From Actinomycetes bacterium (GTDB lineage Bacteria > Actinomycetota > Thermoleophilia > Gaiellales > Gaiellaceae), in NCBI GenBank assembly GCA_023251945.1, contig JAHEXT010000008.1:1-32906 (forward strand): a stretch of DNA of 32,906 nt. The letters run 5' to 3'. This document shows positions 1 through 8,487 of this stretch, piece by piece. The position numbers and the translations under genes are program-made. A model generated the notes under the pieces. The model saw only the letters and a program-made list of their open reading frames with translations. It was not told where the DNA came from and made no database searches. The first letter of the stretch is position 1. Each line of letters starts with the position of its first letter.

Positions 1-113
1 CGCGCGAGGCGCACGAGCACGCCGAGTCGCCGTCGCGTCTGCCTCCACGACCAGTCCTCGACCTTCGCGCCTCGCTGGTCCGTCAGGTGGCTGCCGGCCT
101 GCCAGACTCTCAT
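1..113 (-). CDS. N-terminal fragment of a probable ABC exporter half-transporter
   Basis: Partial gene running off the left edge; only the first 37 codons are visible. The ATG (111-113) overlaps the stop of the upstream 49-codon ORF as ATGA. The visible residues begin MRVWQAGSHL and end in a basic, amphipathic stretch (RQTRRRLGVLVRLAR) of the kind that precedes the first transmembrane helix of ABC half-exporters. The position directly downstream of a half-transporter with a degenerate ATPase site suggests this is the partner subunit with the intact catalytic glutamate. That identity is inferred from context and a short N-terminus; no conserved ABC motif lies inside the window. Confidence 0.55.
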   Translation of the reverse strand, partial: MRVWQAGSHLTDQRGAKVEDWSWRQTRRRLGVLVRLA

Positions 114-259
114 CGAGCGGCCCTCTCACGGGGCACCCCAGCCCACCACCCGCTCTCAGCGTAACGCGGCGGGCCGCACGGGTGGGACACGTCTTCGAGC
201 CGAGTGTGCGTCAACTGGCGGGCGGCCGAGTCCCCGGTCATCGGGACGTGCTCGGTCAT
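110..259 (-). CDS. 49-residue ORF coupled between two ABC transporter genes
   Basis: The ATG (257-259) overlaps the TGA of the upstream ABC gene, and its own TGA (110-112) overlaps the ATG of the next gene, so both junctions are ATGA. The product begins MTEHVPMTGD and ends GVPRERAAR. It is hydrophilic, with no membrane segment and no motif I recognise. It may be a genuine small protein, a translational coupling device that delivers ribosomes to the partner subunit, or the remnant of an N-terminal extension of that subunit joined by a frameshift. The perfect stop-start overlaps at both ends are the only positive evidence. Confidence 0.35.
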   Translation of the reverse strand: MTEHVPMTGDSAARQLTHTRLEDVSHPCGPPRYAESGWWAGVPRERAAR

Positions 260-2034
260 CCCGCCACCACCTGCTGGAGAAGCCCGTGCTCGTGGATCTC
301 GCGAAAGAGCGGACTCTCCACGAGCAGCTCGGCCTGGGTCCCCCGGGCTGTGATCCGTCCGCGATCCAGGACGACGATCTCGTCCGCCAAGGCAATCGTG
401 GACAGGCGATGCGCGATGATGATCGTCGTCCGCCCGCGCATCGCCTCGCGGAGCCCGCTCCTGATCTTGGCCTCGGTCGTCGCGTCGACGGAGGCGGTCG
501 CGTCGTCGAGGATCAGGATGCGCGGGTCGATCAGGAGGGCGCGGGCGATCGCGACCCGCTGCCGCTGCCCGCCGGAGAGCGTGATCCCGCGCTCGCCGAC
601 GATCGTGTCGTACCCCTGGGGGAGCTCGAGGATGAACTCGTGCGCCTGCGCCGCCTGCGCCGCAGCCTCGACCGCGTAGGAGGGCGCGTCGGGCATGCCG
701 AAGGCGATGTTGTCGCGGATCGAGGCCGAGAACAGGAACGGATCCTGTGAGATGACGCCGATCTCGCGGCGGAGTGACCGCCGCTGGAGATCTCGGACGT
801 CGATCCCGTCCACGAGCACGCGCCCGGCGGTCGCCTCGTAGAAACGAGGCACGAGTGCGGACAGGGTCGTCTTTCCAGACCCGGTGCGGCCGATGAGCGC
901 GACCGTCTGCCCTGCCTCGATCTCCACGTCGATGTCCTCGAGCACGATGCGCGTGGGCTCGTATCCGAACTCCACACCCTCGAAGGTGACGCGGCCGGGG
1001 CCGGGCGGGAGCGATCGCGCCCCCGGACGGTCGGCGATCTCCTCCGGCTCGTCGAGGATCTCGAAGATGCGCTCGCCCGCGGCGATCGCGCGCTGCGCCT
1101 GCCCGACCCACATGCCGAGCATGCGGAGCGGCAGGACCAGCATTGCGAGCAGGAGGTTGAAGGCGAAGAAGTCGCCGATACTGAGGGAGCCGGAGACGAC
1201 CATCCGCCCCGCGACGAGCAGCACTGCGGCCTGCGCGACGAGCGGCATGAACGTCAGCAGCGGGACGTAGAGCGCGCGCTGGCGATTCGCGAGCAGCGTA
1301 CGGTCGAAGACGGAGTCGGCTGCGGCTGCAAAACGCTCGCTGCGGCGGTCCTCCTGGGCGAACGACTTGACGACGTGCACGCCGACGATGCTCTCCTCGG
1401 CGACCGTGGCGACGTCGGCGAGCTTCTGCTGAACGTCTCGGAGGATCGGGTGGGAGACGCGGCTGTACCGGTATGCAACGAGCACGATCGCCGGTGTGAT
1501 CGCGAGTGCGATGAGCGCAAGCTGCCAGCTGTAGACGAAGAGCACGACCGTCACGACGGCGATGGTGACGACGTGCTGCGCGAAGAAGATCAGCCCGTAG
1601 CCGAGGAAGAAGCGGACGGACTGGAGGTCGATCGTCGCTCGCGACATGAGCTGGCCCGTCTGGCTGCGGTCGTAGAAGCCGAAAGAGAGACGGAGGAAGT
1701 GCGCGTACAGCTCGTCCCGGAGGTCGTACTCGACCGCGAGCGCCTGTCTCCCCGAGATGAGCCGGCGACCCACCATCAGGGCTCCACGCAGGACTCCGAG
1801 GGCGACGACGGCGGCGATCTCGAAGACGAGAAGCCGAGTGTCGGGATCGTCGGAGAGCTCGTTGATGACCAGGCCTGTCAGGACCGGGACGAGGATCCCT
1901 GCGACCTGGGACGCGATTGCGAGGAGCGATGAGACGATGAGCGAGGCGCGGTGCGGGCGAAGGAACGCGAGCAATCGGGCGAATGTGCGTCGACCGGAGC
2001 GTGGTCGGTTCGTGGCGTCCTCCTCGGCCCTCAC
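256..2034 (-). CDS. ABC exporter half-transporter (TMD-NBD fusion) with degenerate catalytic site
   Basis: 592 residues, GTG start. An N-terminal membrane domain (about residues 25-310, six predicted helices) is fused to an ATPase domain (about 350-585), the usual B-family exporter layout. Visible motifs: Walker A GRTGSGKTT, Q-loop ISQDPF, signature LSGGQRQR, Walker B ILILDDATAS and H-loop IIAHRLS. The residue after the Walker B aspartate is Asp instead of the catalytic Glu, as in the degenerate half of heterodimeric exporters such as TM287/288. The gene would then work with the partner starting at 113. The substrate cannot be told; lipid or drug efflux is typical of the family. A TACCCT -10-like element (revcomp of 2043-2048) lies 8 nt upstream of the GTG, so a nearly leaderless transcript is likely. 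Confidence 0.9.
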   Translation of the reverse strand: MRAEEDATNRPRSGRRTFARLLAFLRPHRASLIVSSLLAIASQVAGILVPVLTGLVINELSDDPDTRLLVFEIAAVVALGVLRGALMVGRRLISGRQALAVEYDLRDELYAHFLRLSFGFYDRSQTGQLMSRATIDLQSVRFFLGYGLIFFAQHVVTIAVVTVVLFVYSWQLALIALAITPAIVLVAYRYSRVSHPILRDVQQKLADVATVAEESIVGVHVVKSFAQEDRRSERFAAAADSVFDRTLLANRQRALYVPLLTFMPLVAQAAVLLVAGRMVVSGSLSIGDFFAFNLLLAMLVLPLRMLGMWVGQAQRAIAAGERIFEILDEPEEIADRPGARSLPPGPGRVTFEGVEFGYEPTRIVLEDIDVEIEAGQTVALIGRTGSGKTTLSALVPRFYEATAGRVLVDGIDVRDLQRRSLRREIGVISQDPFLFSASIRDNIAFGMPDAPSYAVEAAAQAAQAHEFILELPQGYDTIVGERGITLSGGQRQRVAIARALLIDPRILILDDATASVDATTEAKIRSGLREAMRGRTTIIIAHRLSTIALADEIVVLDRGRITARGTQAELLVESPLFREIHEHGLLQQVVAG

Positions 2035-2041
2035 GTGGTCG

Positions 2042-2048
2042 TAGGGTA
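2042..2048. promoter_or_regulatory. Shared divergent -10 element TAGGGTA
   Basis: On the plus strand TAGGGT (2042-2047) ends 7 nt before the ftcD GTG. On the minus strand TACCCT (2048-2043) ends 8 nt before the ABC GTG. Both match the TANNNT core of actinobacterial -10 elements, and only 20 bp separate the two start codons. No convincing -35 was found on either side. Confidence 0.5.
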
Positions 2049-2054
2049 CGGGTC

Positions 2055-2927
2055 GTGCTCCAGGCCGTGCCGAACGTGTCCGAGGGGCGGGACCCGGCGG
2101 CGATCGCGGCGATCGGCCGGGCGTTCTCCACGAGCGCGCGGCTGCTCGACGTGCACTCCGACCCGGACCACCACCGGGCGGTCTTCACGCTCGCCGCTGA
2201 CCGCGAGGACCTGACCGGCGCGCTCGTCGCCGGGATCGTCTGCGCGTGTGAGGTCATCGATCTACGCCGCCATGACGGCGTCCATCCGCGGGTCGGCGCC
2301 GCCGACGTCGTCCCGGTCGTGCCACTCGACCCGGAGGGCATGGAGATGGCGAAGGCCGCGGCGCTTGCCGTCGCGGACAGGGTCGGGCGCGAGCTCGGGC
2401 TGCCGGTGTTCCTGTACGGAGAGGTGGGTGGCGGACGGGTGCCCGCGTTCTTCCGCCGTGGCGGTGTCGGGGAGCTGACGCGGCGGGTCCGTGCCGGCGA
2501 GCTCGCTCCGGACCTCGGTCCGTCGGAGCTCGACGCGCGGTCCGGTGCGGTGCTCGTGGGGGCCCGCCGCCCGCTCGTCGCGTACAACGTCGACCTCGCG
2601 ACCGACGACGTCGATGCCGCCAGAGCGATCGCGGCCGCTGTGCGCGAGTCGAACGGAGGAATGCCCGGCGTGCAGGCGATCGGTTTGCGGTTGCCGCGTT
2701 CGGGCCGAGTCCAGGTCAGCATGAACGTCCTCGACCTCGAACGGTCCCCGCTCCACACGGTCGTCGAGCGCGTGCGTCAGGAGGCTGCGCTGCGCGGTCT
2801 CGGCATCAGCGGCGGCGAGCTCGTCGGCCTCGTGCCGGCCCGAGTGCTCGAGGCGGCCACGGCCGCGGGGGTGCGGATCCCGGGTGTCGACGAGTCGCGG
2901 GTGCTCGAACGGGTGCTCTCGCTCTAG
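2055..2927 (+). CDS. ftcD: Glutamate formimidoyltransferase (FtcD, transferase domain only)
   Basis: 290 residues from GTG 2055. It transfers the formimino group of N-formimino-L-glutamate to tetrahydrofolate, the last step of histidine breakdown, releasing glutamate. The N-terminus AVPNVSEGRD and the signature HDGVHPRVGAADVVPVVPL (including the histidine used in catalysis in this family) identify it, and the length covers both formiminotransferase subdomains. There is no C-terminal cyclodeaminase domain, unlike the bifunctional animal enzyme. The reading frame stays open upstream, but the leaderless-type -10 at 2042-2047 and the homologous N-terminus favour GTG 2055. It heads the hut cluster; hutH begins 9 nt after its stop. 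Confidence 0.92.
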   Translation: MLQAVPNVSEGRDPAAIAAIGRAFSTSARLLDVHSDPDHHRAVFTLAADREDLTGALVAGIVCACEVIDLRRHDGVHPRVGAADVVPVVPLDPEGMEMAKAAALAVADRVGRELGLPVFLYGEVGGGRVPAFFRRGGVGELTRRVRAGELAPDLGPSELDARSGAVLVGARRPLVAYNVDLATDDVDAARAIAAAVRESNGGMPGVQAIGLRLPRSGRVQVSMNVLDLERSPLHTVVERVRQEAALRGLGISGGELVGLVPARVLEAATAAGVRIPGVDESRVLERVLSL

Positions 2928-2930
2928 ACT
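2925..2930 (+). promoter_or_regulatory. -10 element TAGACT for leaderless hutH transcript
   Basis: TAGACT ends 6 nt before the hutH GTG (2937), placing the predicted transcription start at the start codon. Its first three bases are the ftcD stop codon. It would let hutHUI be transcribed independently of ftcD. Confidence 0.45.
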
Positions 2931-2936
2931 CGACTC

Positions 2937-4466
2937 GTGCCGCGCACGATCGACCTCACCGGGGAGGATCTGACCCTCGAGGACGTCTGGGACGTCGCCT
3001 TCCACGGGGCCGAGGCTTCGCTCACCGACCCGGCGCGGGCGCGAATGAGGGCTGCGCGAGCGCTCCTCGAGTCCATCCACGGCGAGCACACCTACGGGGT
3101 CAACACGGGCTTCGGCCGCTTCGTCTCGGCGCACATTCCGGACGAGCTCGCCGAGGAGCTCCAGCTCCGCCTGCTCCGCAGCCACGCCTGCGGCGTCGGC
3201 GACCTCTATCCCGACGAGGTCGTCCGCACCGCCATGCTGCTTCGCGCAAACGCGCTCGCGAAGGGCTATTCGGGTGCGCGGGTCGAGACGGTCGAGCTGC
3301 TCGTCGCGTGCCTGAACCGCGGAGTTCTCCCCGTCGTCCCCTCCCAGGGATCGGTCGGCGCAAGCGGCGATCTCGCGCCGCTCGCTCATCTTGCGCTGCC
3401 GCTCGTCGGAGAAGGCGAGGCTTGGGCCGAGGGAGAGCGGCTGGACGGCGCGGCTGCGCTCCGCCGCGTCGGGCTCGAGCCCATCCGCCTCGCGAGCAAG
3501 GAAGGACTTTCTCTCGTCAACGGGACCCAGTTCATGACCGCGATGGCGGCTCTGGGACTCGTGCGGGCCCGGCATCTCGCCGGTGCGGCCGACCTTGCGT
3601 GTGCGCTCTCGCTCGAGGCGCTGCAGGGCTCGCGAACGAGCTTCCAGCCCTCCATCCACCGCTCGCGGCCGCTCAAGGGGCAGCAGGAAGCCGCGGCGAA
3701 CGTGTGGCGCCTGCTCGAGGGCTCGGCGATCATCGAGTCGCACCGCTGGTGCGACAAGGTCCAGGACGCCTACTCGCTCCGCTGTGCGCCGCAGGTGCAC
3801 GGGGCGTGTCGCGACCTCCTCGACTACGTCGAGTCGACGGTCGCGGTGGAGCTCAACGCGGCCACGGACAATCCACTCGTCCTCCTGGAGGAACGCCAGA
3901 TCGTCTCGAACGGAAACTTCCACGGACAGCCGCTCGCCTTCGCCCTCGACGCGCTCGCGATGGCGGTGGCCGAGCTGGCGAGCATCTCCGAGCGGCGTGT
4001 CGAGCGGCTCGTCAACCCGAGCCTCTCCGACGGGCTTCCCCCGTTCCTCGTGGAGGAGGGAGGGCTGAACTCCGGATTCATGATCCCGCAGTACGTCGCG
4101 GCCGCGCTCGTGTCCGAGAACAAGGTCCTCGCCCACCCGGCGAGCGTCGACTCGATCCCGACGAGCGCCGGGCAGGAAGACCACGTCTCCATGGGGAACG
4201 CCGCCGGCCTGAAGGCGCTGCGCGTCCTCGACAACGCGGAGCGGACGCTCGCCATCGAGCTCCTGGCGGGCACGCAAGCCGTTGAGTTCCTCGCGCCGCT
4301 TCGGCCCGGGAACGGGGTCTGCGCCGTGCACGACGTCGTCCGGTCGCTCTCGGCGCGCCTCGATGAGGACCGCTCCCTGAGCGGCGACATCGAGCGGGTC
4401 GCCGCGGCAATCCGCTCCGGCGAGATTCTCGCGCCGGTCCAGGAAGAGATCGGAGCGCTGGCATGA
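2937..4466 (+). CDS. hutH: Histidine ammonia-lyase
   Basis: 509 residues, GTG start. It deaminates L-histidine to trans-urocanate, the first committed step of histidine degradation, in the cytoplasm without an external cofactor. The self-forming MIO electrophile triad Ala-Ser-Gly is at residues 142-144 within [13 protein letters not shown], the same numbering as the Pseudomonas putida enzyme. Other family signatures are YGVNTGFG near residue 55, NGTQFM near 200, a Q-rich active-site stretch ([14 protein letters not shown]) and AATDNPLV. Length is normal for the family. The stop overlaps the hutU start (ATGA, 4463-4466). All hallmark residues needed to distinguish the lyase family are present; the choice of histidine over phenylalanine or tyrosine rests on the hut neighbours. 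Confidence 0.96.
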   Translation: MPRTIDLTGEDLTLEDVWDVAFHGAEASLTDPARARMRAARALLESIHGEHTYGVNTGFGRFVSAHIPDELAEELQLRLLRSHACGVGDLYPDEVVRTAMLLRANALAKGYSGARVETVELLVACLNRGVLPVVPSQGSVGASGDLAPLAHLALPLVGEGEAWAEGERLDGAAALRRVGLEPIRLASKEGLSLVNGTQFMTAMAALGLVRARHLAGAADLACALSLEALQGSRTSFQPSIHRSRPLKGQQEAAANVWRLLEGSAIIESHRWCDKVQDAYSLRCAPQVHGACRDLLDYVESTVAVELNAATDNPLVLLEERQIVSNGNFHGQPLAFALDALAMAVAELASISERRVERLVNPSLSDGLPPFLVEEGGLNSGFMIPQYVAAALVSENKVLAHPASVDSIPTSAGQEDHVSMGNAAGLKALRVLDNAERTLAIELLAGTQAVEFLAPLRPGNGVCAVHDVVRSLSARLDEDRSLSGDIERVAAAIRSGEILAPVQEEIGALA

Positions 4467-6175
4467 CCGACGTCGCGTCGCTCGACGCCGCCGTGGAGGC
4501 GCTCTGCGGCGATCCGGCCCGGATCAGGGCGCCACGGGGCACGACGCTGAACGCGCGCTCGTGGCAGACCGAGGCGCCGCTGCGGATGCTCCTCAACAAC
4601 CTCGACCCGGAGGTTGCCGAGCATCCCGAGAGCCTCGTCGTGTACGGCGGCACCGGGAAGGCGGCGCGGAATCGCGAGGCTCTCCGCGCCATCGTCCGGA
4701 CGCTGCTTCGGCTGCGGGACGACGAGACGCTCCTCGTCCAGAGCGGGAAGCCGGTCGGGGTCTTCCGGACGACCGAGTGGGCACCCCGGGTGCTGATCGC
4801 GAACGCGCTGCTCGTGCCCCGGTGGGCGTCCTGGGACGAGTTCCGCCGGCTCGAGGCCGAGGGGCTGACGATGTTCGGTCAGATGACCGCCGGCAGCTGG
4901 ATCTACATCGGAACGCAGGGGATCCTGCAGGGCACCTACCAGACGTTCGCGGCCGCCGGGGAGAAGCACTTCGGGTCGCCGGACCTGGCCGGCAGGACGA
5001 TCCTCACCGCAGGACTCGGGGGAATGGGGGGCGCGCAGCCGCTCGCCGCGACCATGACCGGTGCCGCGATTCTGTGCGTCGAGGTGGATCCCTCGCGGAT
5101 CGAGCGGCGGCTCGAGACGCGCTACCTCGACGAGGCAGCCGACTCCCTGGACGACGCGCTGAGTCGCGTCCGTCGTGCGGCGGAGGAGGGCCGGCCGCTG
5201 TCGGTCGGCCTGCTCGCGAATGCGGCGGATGTCGTCCCCGCGCTCGCCGCGCGCGGCGAGCACTTCGACCTCATCACGGATCAGACCGCGGCGCACGACC
5301 CCCTGAACGGCTACGTGCCGCAGGGCCTCGACGTGGAGCAGGCCGCGGAGCTGCGAGCTCGGGACCCGGACGATTACCTCCGTCAAGCCGGCTCGTCGAT
5401 CGCCGCGCACGTGCAGGGCCTTCTCGAGTACGTCCGCAGGGGCTGCTACGTTTTCGACTATGGCAACAATCTGCGAGGGGAGGCGTATGAGGCCGGCGTA
5501 GCGGATGCGTTCACGTACCCGGGCTTCGTCCCGGCCTATATCCGGCCTCTCTTCTGTCGAGGCGTGGGGCCTTTCCGGTGGGCGGCGCTGTCGGGCGATC
5601 CGGCGGACATCGCGGAGATCGACCGGGAGCTCGGGGGACTCTTCCCGGACGACGCGCTCCTCCGGCGCTGGTTCGAGCTGGCACCCGAGCGGGTTGCGTT
5701 CCAGGGGCTTCCGGCCCGGATCTGCTGGCTCGGCTACGGGGACCGGGCCCGCGCCGGTATCGCGATCAACGAGCTTGTCCGCTCGGGTCGGGTCTCGGCA
5801 CCCGTCGTGATCGGGAGGGATCACCTCGACTCCGGCTCCGTCGCCTCGCCGTTCCGCGAGACCGAGGCGATGCGTGACGGATCGGACGCGATCGCCGACT
5901 GGCCGATCCTCAACGCGCTCGTGAACGTCGCAGCGGGAGCGACGTGGGTGAGCGTGCACCACGGCGGCGGGGTCGGCATCGGCAACTCGATCCACGCTGG
6001 GATGGTCGTCGTCGCGGACGGGACCGACATCGCCGCCGAGAAGCTCGAGCGCGTCCTCACGACCGATCCGGGCACCGGCGTCATGCGCCATGCCGACGCT
6101 GGGTACGCGGAGGCATTGGAGACGGCCCGCGAGCACGGGCTCGACCTTCCGTCGGTCCCGGGCGGCGGCGCGTGA
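4463..6175 (+). CDS. hutU: Urocanate hydratase (urocanase)
   Basis: 570 residues, ATG overlapping the hutH stop. It hydrates urocanate to 4-imidazolone-5-propionate using tightly bound NAD+ as an electrophile. The N-terminal region carries [10 protein letters not shown] and [12 protein letters not shown]; the NAD site [20 protein letters not shown] lies near residues 175-195; FDYGNNLR and [17 protein letters not shown] follow. The cysteine in QGLPARICW (about residue 421) matches by motif the catalytic Cys410 of the P. putida enzyme. The C-terminus has [18 protein letters not shown] and [13 protein letters not shown]. It is slightly longer than typical (about 555) because of the N-terminus. 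The stop overlaps hutI (GTGA). Confidence 0.97.
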   Translation: MTDVASLDAAVEALCGDPARIRAPRGTTLNARSWQTEAPLRMLLNNLDPEVAEHPESLVVYGGTGKAARNREALRAIVRTLLRLRDDETLLVQSGKPVGVFRTTEWAPRVLIANALLVPRWASWDEFRRLEAEGLTMFGQMTAGSWIYIGTQGILQGTYQTFAAAGEKHFGSPDLAGRTILTAGLGGMGGAQPLAATMTGAAILCVEVDPSRIERRLETRYLDEAADSLDDALSRVRRAAEEGRPLSVGLLANAADVVPALAARGEHFDLITDQTAAHDPLNGYVPQGLDVEQAAELRARDPDDYLRQAGSSIAAHVQGLLEYVRRGCYVFDYGNNLRGEAYEAGVADAFTYPGFVPAYIRPLFCRGVGPFRWAALSGDPADIAEIDRELGGLFPDDALLRRWFELAPERVAFQGLPARICWLGYGDRARAGIAINELVRSGRVSAPVVIGRDHLDSGSVASPFRETEAMRDGSDAIADWPILNALVNVAAGATWVSVHHGGGVGIGNSIHAGMVVVADGTDIAAEKLERVLTTDPGTGVMRHADAGYAEALETAREHGLDLPSVPGGGA

Positions 6176-7422
6176 CGTCGACCGACGCAGGGTCGCGCCG
6201 GCTCCTCATCCGAGACCTCGCCCAGCTCGTCAGCCCCGGGGGGCGCTCGGCACCGCTCCGCGGACGGGAGCTGGGAAGTGTCGACGTGATCTCCGACGCC
6301 TACGTCCTGTGCGAGAACGGGCGCATCGCCCGGGTCGGGCGCATGGACGACCTCCCGGCTCTCTCCGGCGATATCGAGGAGCTCGACGCGCGTGGCCTCT
6401 CGGCCGTCCCGGGCCTCGTCGACTGCCACACACATGCCTGCTTTGCGGGCGACCGGGTCGAGGAGTTCGCCCTTCGTGCGGCCGGGGCGACGTACGAGGA
6501 GCTCCACGCGGCCGGCGGAGGCATTCTGTCCACCGTCCGCGCGACCCGAGCGGCGGGTCAGGACGGGCTCGCTGGCGCCCTCGCGCGGCACGCGGAGTGG
6601 ATGACGCGGGCGGGGACGACGACGTTCGAGGCGAAGTCGGGCTACGGTCTCGACCGCGAGACCGAGCTCGCGCAGCTCCGGGCCATTCGCGCTGGCGGTG
6701 GCATCCCGACGTGGCTCGGCGCGCACGCTGTTCCACCCGAGTTCGAGGACGAGGGAGCCGACGCGTACCTCGAGTTCCTCATCGCAGACGTTCTCCCCGA
6801 GGCCGCAGCGGTCGCCGAGGCCGCCGACGTCTTCCTCGAGCGCGGCGCCTTCGACGTCGCGCAGGCACGGCGCTACCTGAGCGCGTGCCGTAAAGCCGGG
6901 CTCTCACTGCGGCTCCACGGCGACCAGTTCACGGAGGCGGGGGCGGTGCCGCTCGGCATCGAGCTCGGAGCTCGCTCCGTCGACCACCTCGAGGTCACGG
7001 GCGAGCGCGGGATCGCGCTGCTCGCCGGGAGCGACGTCGTCGCCGTCGTGCTGCCGGCAAGCGCCCTCTTTCTCGGCCGCCCCATGCCGCCGGCGCGGGC
7101 GCTCGTGGACGCCGGAGCGGCGCTCGCGCTCGCGACCGATTTCAACCCTGGAAGCGCCTTCTGCGAGAGCCTGCCGCTCGTGTGCGCGCTCGCCTGTACT
7201 CAGCTGGGCCTGACCCTCGAGGAGGCGCTCGCAGCATGCACCGTCAACGCCGCCCACGTCCTCGCTCGGGCCGATCGCAAGGGGCGGCTCTCCCCGGGCT
7301 TCGACGCGGATGTCCTCCTCCTCGCGTCGGACGACTGGCGCCACCTCGCGTACCACCTCGGCGGCCCCGTGGTCCACACCGTCGTCCGTAGCGGCCGGAT
7401 GGTGTGGGGCAGCCCGGCATAA
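6172..7422 (+). CDS. hutI: Imidazolonepropionase
   Basis: 416 residues from GTG 6172, which overlaps the hutU stop as GTGA. The frame is open further upstream inside hutU, but only the product starting here has the family length. It hydrolyses 4-imidazolone-5-propionate to N-formimino-L-glutamate. Amidohydrolase motifs in order: metal-binding [13 protein letters not shown] (His-x-His), the substrate-region GGGILSTV and [19 protein letters not shown], and ATDFNPGS with the metal-binding aspartate. Its product is the substrate of the ftcD enzyme at the head of the cluster, so the four genes complete histidine to glutamate plus formimino-THF. The stop codon TAA contributes to the -10 element of the next gene. 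Confidence 0.96.
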   Translation: MTSTDAGSRRLLIRDLAQLVSPGGRSAPLRGRELGSVDVISDAYVLCENGRIARVGRMDDLPALSGDIEELDARGLSAVPGLVDCHTHACFAGDRVEEFALRAAGATYEELHAAGGGILSTVRATRAAGQDGLAGALARHAEWMTRAGTTTFEAKSGYGLDRETELAQLRAIRAGGGIPTWLGAHAVPPEFEDEGADAYLEFLIADVLPEAAAVAEAADVFLERGAFDVAQARRYLSACRKAGLSLRLHGDQFTEAGAVPLGIELGARSVDHLEVTGERGIALLAGSDVVAVVLPASALFLGRPMPPARALVDAGAALALATDFNPGSAFCESLPLVCALACTQLGLTLEEALAACTVNAAHVLARADRKGRLSPGFDADVLLLASDDWRHLAYHLGGPVVHTVVRSGRMVWGSPA

Positions 7423-7423
7423 T
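7418..7423 (+). promoter_or_regulatory. -10 element CATAAT for the gene at 7430
   Basis: CATAAT (5 of 6 to TATAAT) ends 6 nt before the ATG at 7430 and overlaps the hutI stop TAA (7420-7422). The spacing predicts a leaderless transcript separating the downstream genes from hut. Confidence 0.45.
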
Positions 7424-7429
7424 CGCACC

Positions 7430-7825
7430 ATGGCGACACGCAAGCAGCGACGACGCCGCGAGAAGGAGTTCCGGCACGAGTACGTGTGGGAGGACGCGGA
7501 AGGGAACGAGCTCGAGCCCGACGAAGTCCCGGCGCACAAGGCCGGCGCCACGCCCCCAAAGCGTGCATCCGCCCCCGCTGGGCGCGAGCCGCAACCCCCG
7601 TCGTGGCGCCGGACGCTGAAGCGCGGGCTCATCTTCGCGCCCATCATGTTCGCGACCGTGTTGCTGCTCTCTCCGAAGCTGTCCATGTCGGCAAAGATCG
7701 GCCAGACCCTGTTCATCGTCGCCATCTTCGTGCCCTTCTCCTACCTGCTCGACGGCATCTTCTTCCGCTCTGCGAAGAAGCGGCAGGCTCGGCACGAGCA
7801 GTCGAACGGACGACGCGGGAGCTGA
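7430..7825 (+). CDS. Small basic two-helix membrane protein, function unknown
   Basis: 131 residues from ATG 7430, chosen over an open upstream frame because of the leaderless -10 at 7418-7423. The N-terminus is strongly basic (MATRKQRRRREKEF), followed by an acidic and proline-rich stretch (about 20-58). Two hydrophobic segments come next, RGLIFAPIMFATVLLL (near 66-82) and TLFIVAIFVPFSYLLDGIFF (near 90-112), then a basic tail. It is probably an inner-membrane protein with both ends cytoplasmic. I do not recognise a named family. It lies 14 nt upstream of the MBL hydrolase-hisS-aspS run and may be cotranscribed with it. Confidence 0.75.
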   Translation: MATRKQRRRREKEFRHEYVWEDAEGNELEPDEVPAHKAGATPPKRASAPAGREPQPPSWRRTLKRGLIFAPIMFATVLLLSPKLSMSAKIGQTLFIVAIFVPFSYLLDGIFFRSAKKRQARHEQSNGRRGS

Positions 7826-7839
7826 CGAAGGCTCCCGCG

Positions 7840-8487
7840 ATGACGCTCCGGGTCGAACAGCTATCGCTCGGACCGATCGGGACGAACTGCTACGTCGTCC
7901 GAGCCGATACGTCGGCACCCGAGGCGGCCGTCGTCGATCCGAGCGGCGATGCGACCGAGCTCCGGCTTACCCTGGCGGGCCTCGGCGCGCGCTGCGCCGG
8001 GATCCTCGTCACGCACGGGCACTGGGATCACCTCCTGGGTGTCGCCGACCTCGCGGAGGGGGCAGGCGCGGAGGTGTACATGGCGGAGGGCGAGCGGACC
8101 CTGCTCGAGACTCCGGAGCGGTTCACGCCGGCGGGTATCTCGCTTCGTCCCCACACACCGGACGTCCTCCTCCAAGGGGGTGAGACGATCGACGTGGCGG
8201 GCATCACGTTCGACGTTCTCGCCGTGCCCGGCCATTCACCCGCGCACCTCGCCTACTACGCCGACGGCTGCCTCTTCTCGGGCGACGTCCTGTTCGCGGG
8301 CTCGGTCGGGCGCACAGACCTCCCTGGAGCGAACTGGGACACGCTCATGGCTTCGATCCGGTCGCTGGTCCAGGAGTATCCACCCGAGACCGCCGTCTAT
8401 CCGGGCCACGGTCCGGTGACCACGCTGGGCGACGAGCTCGCTCAAAACCCGTTCCTCGCAGAGCTCCGCGCGGAGCGCACTGGGTGA
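7840..8487 (+). CDS. MBL-fold hydrolase, glyoxalase II-like (YcbL type)
   Basis: 215 residues from ATG 7840. It has the metallo-beta-lactamase signature THGHWDH (residues 58-64), VPGHSPAHLAYY with a metal-binding His, LFSGDVLFAGSVGRTDL with the bridging Asp, and a terminal YPGHGP. The pattern SGDxLFxxxxGRxD is that of short hydroxyacylglutathione hydrolase-like enzymes lacking the C-terminal glutathione domain, so the natural substrate is uncertain. The stop overlaps the hisS start (GTGA). An MBL hydrolase immediately before hisS is a common actinobacterial arrangement, which supports cotranscription without proving a translation role. Confidence 0.88.
   Translation: MTLRVEQLSLGPIGTNCYVVRADTSAPEAAVVDPSGDATELRLTLAGLGARCAGILVTHGHWDHLLGVADLAEGAGAEVYMAEGERTLLETPERFTPAGISLRPHTPDVLLQGGETIDVAGITFDVLAVPGHSPAHLAYYADGCLFSGDVLFAGSVGRTDLPGANWDTLMASIRSLVQEYPPETAVYPGHGPVTTLGDELAQNPFLAELRAERTG

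Noticed and set aside
110-2758. 882-codon open frame on the minus strand spanning the ABC gene and ftcD
   Set aside because: Composition is Arg/Pro-rich and it runs antisense or out of frame to genes with clear motifs. Only its last 49 codons were kept, on the strength of the overlaps at both ends.
2262-6136. Long minus-strand frames (689 and 770 codons) opposite hutH and hutU
   Set aside because: GC-rich shadow frames, low-complexity and charged, with no recognisable domain, opposite certain enzymes.
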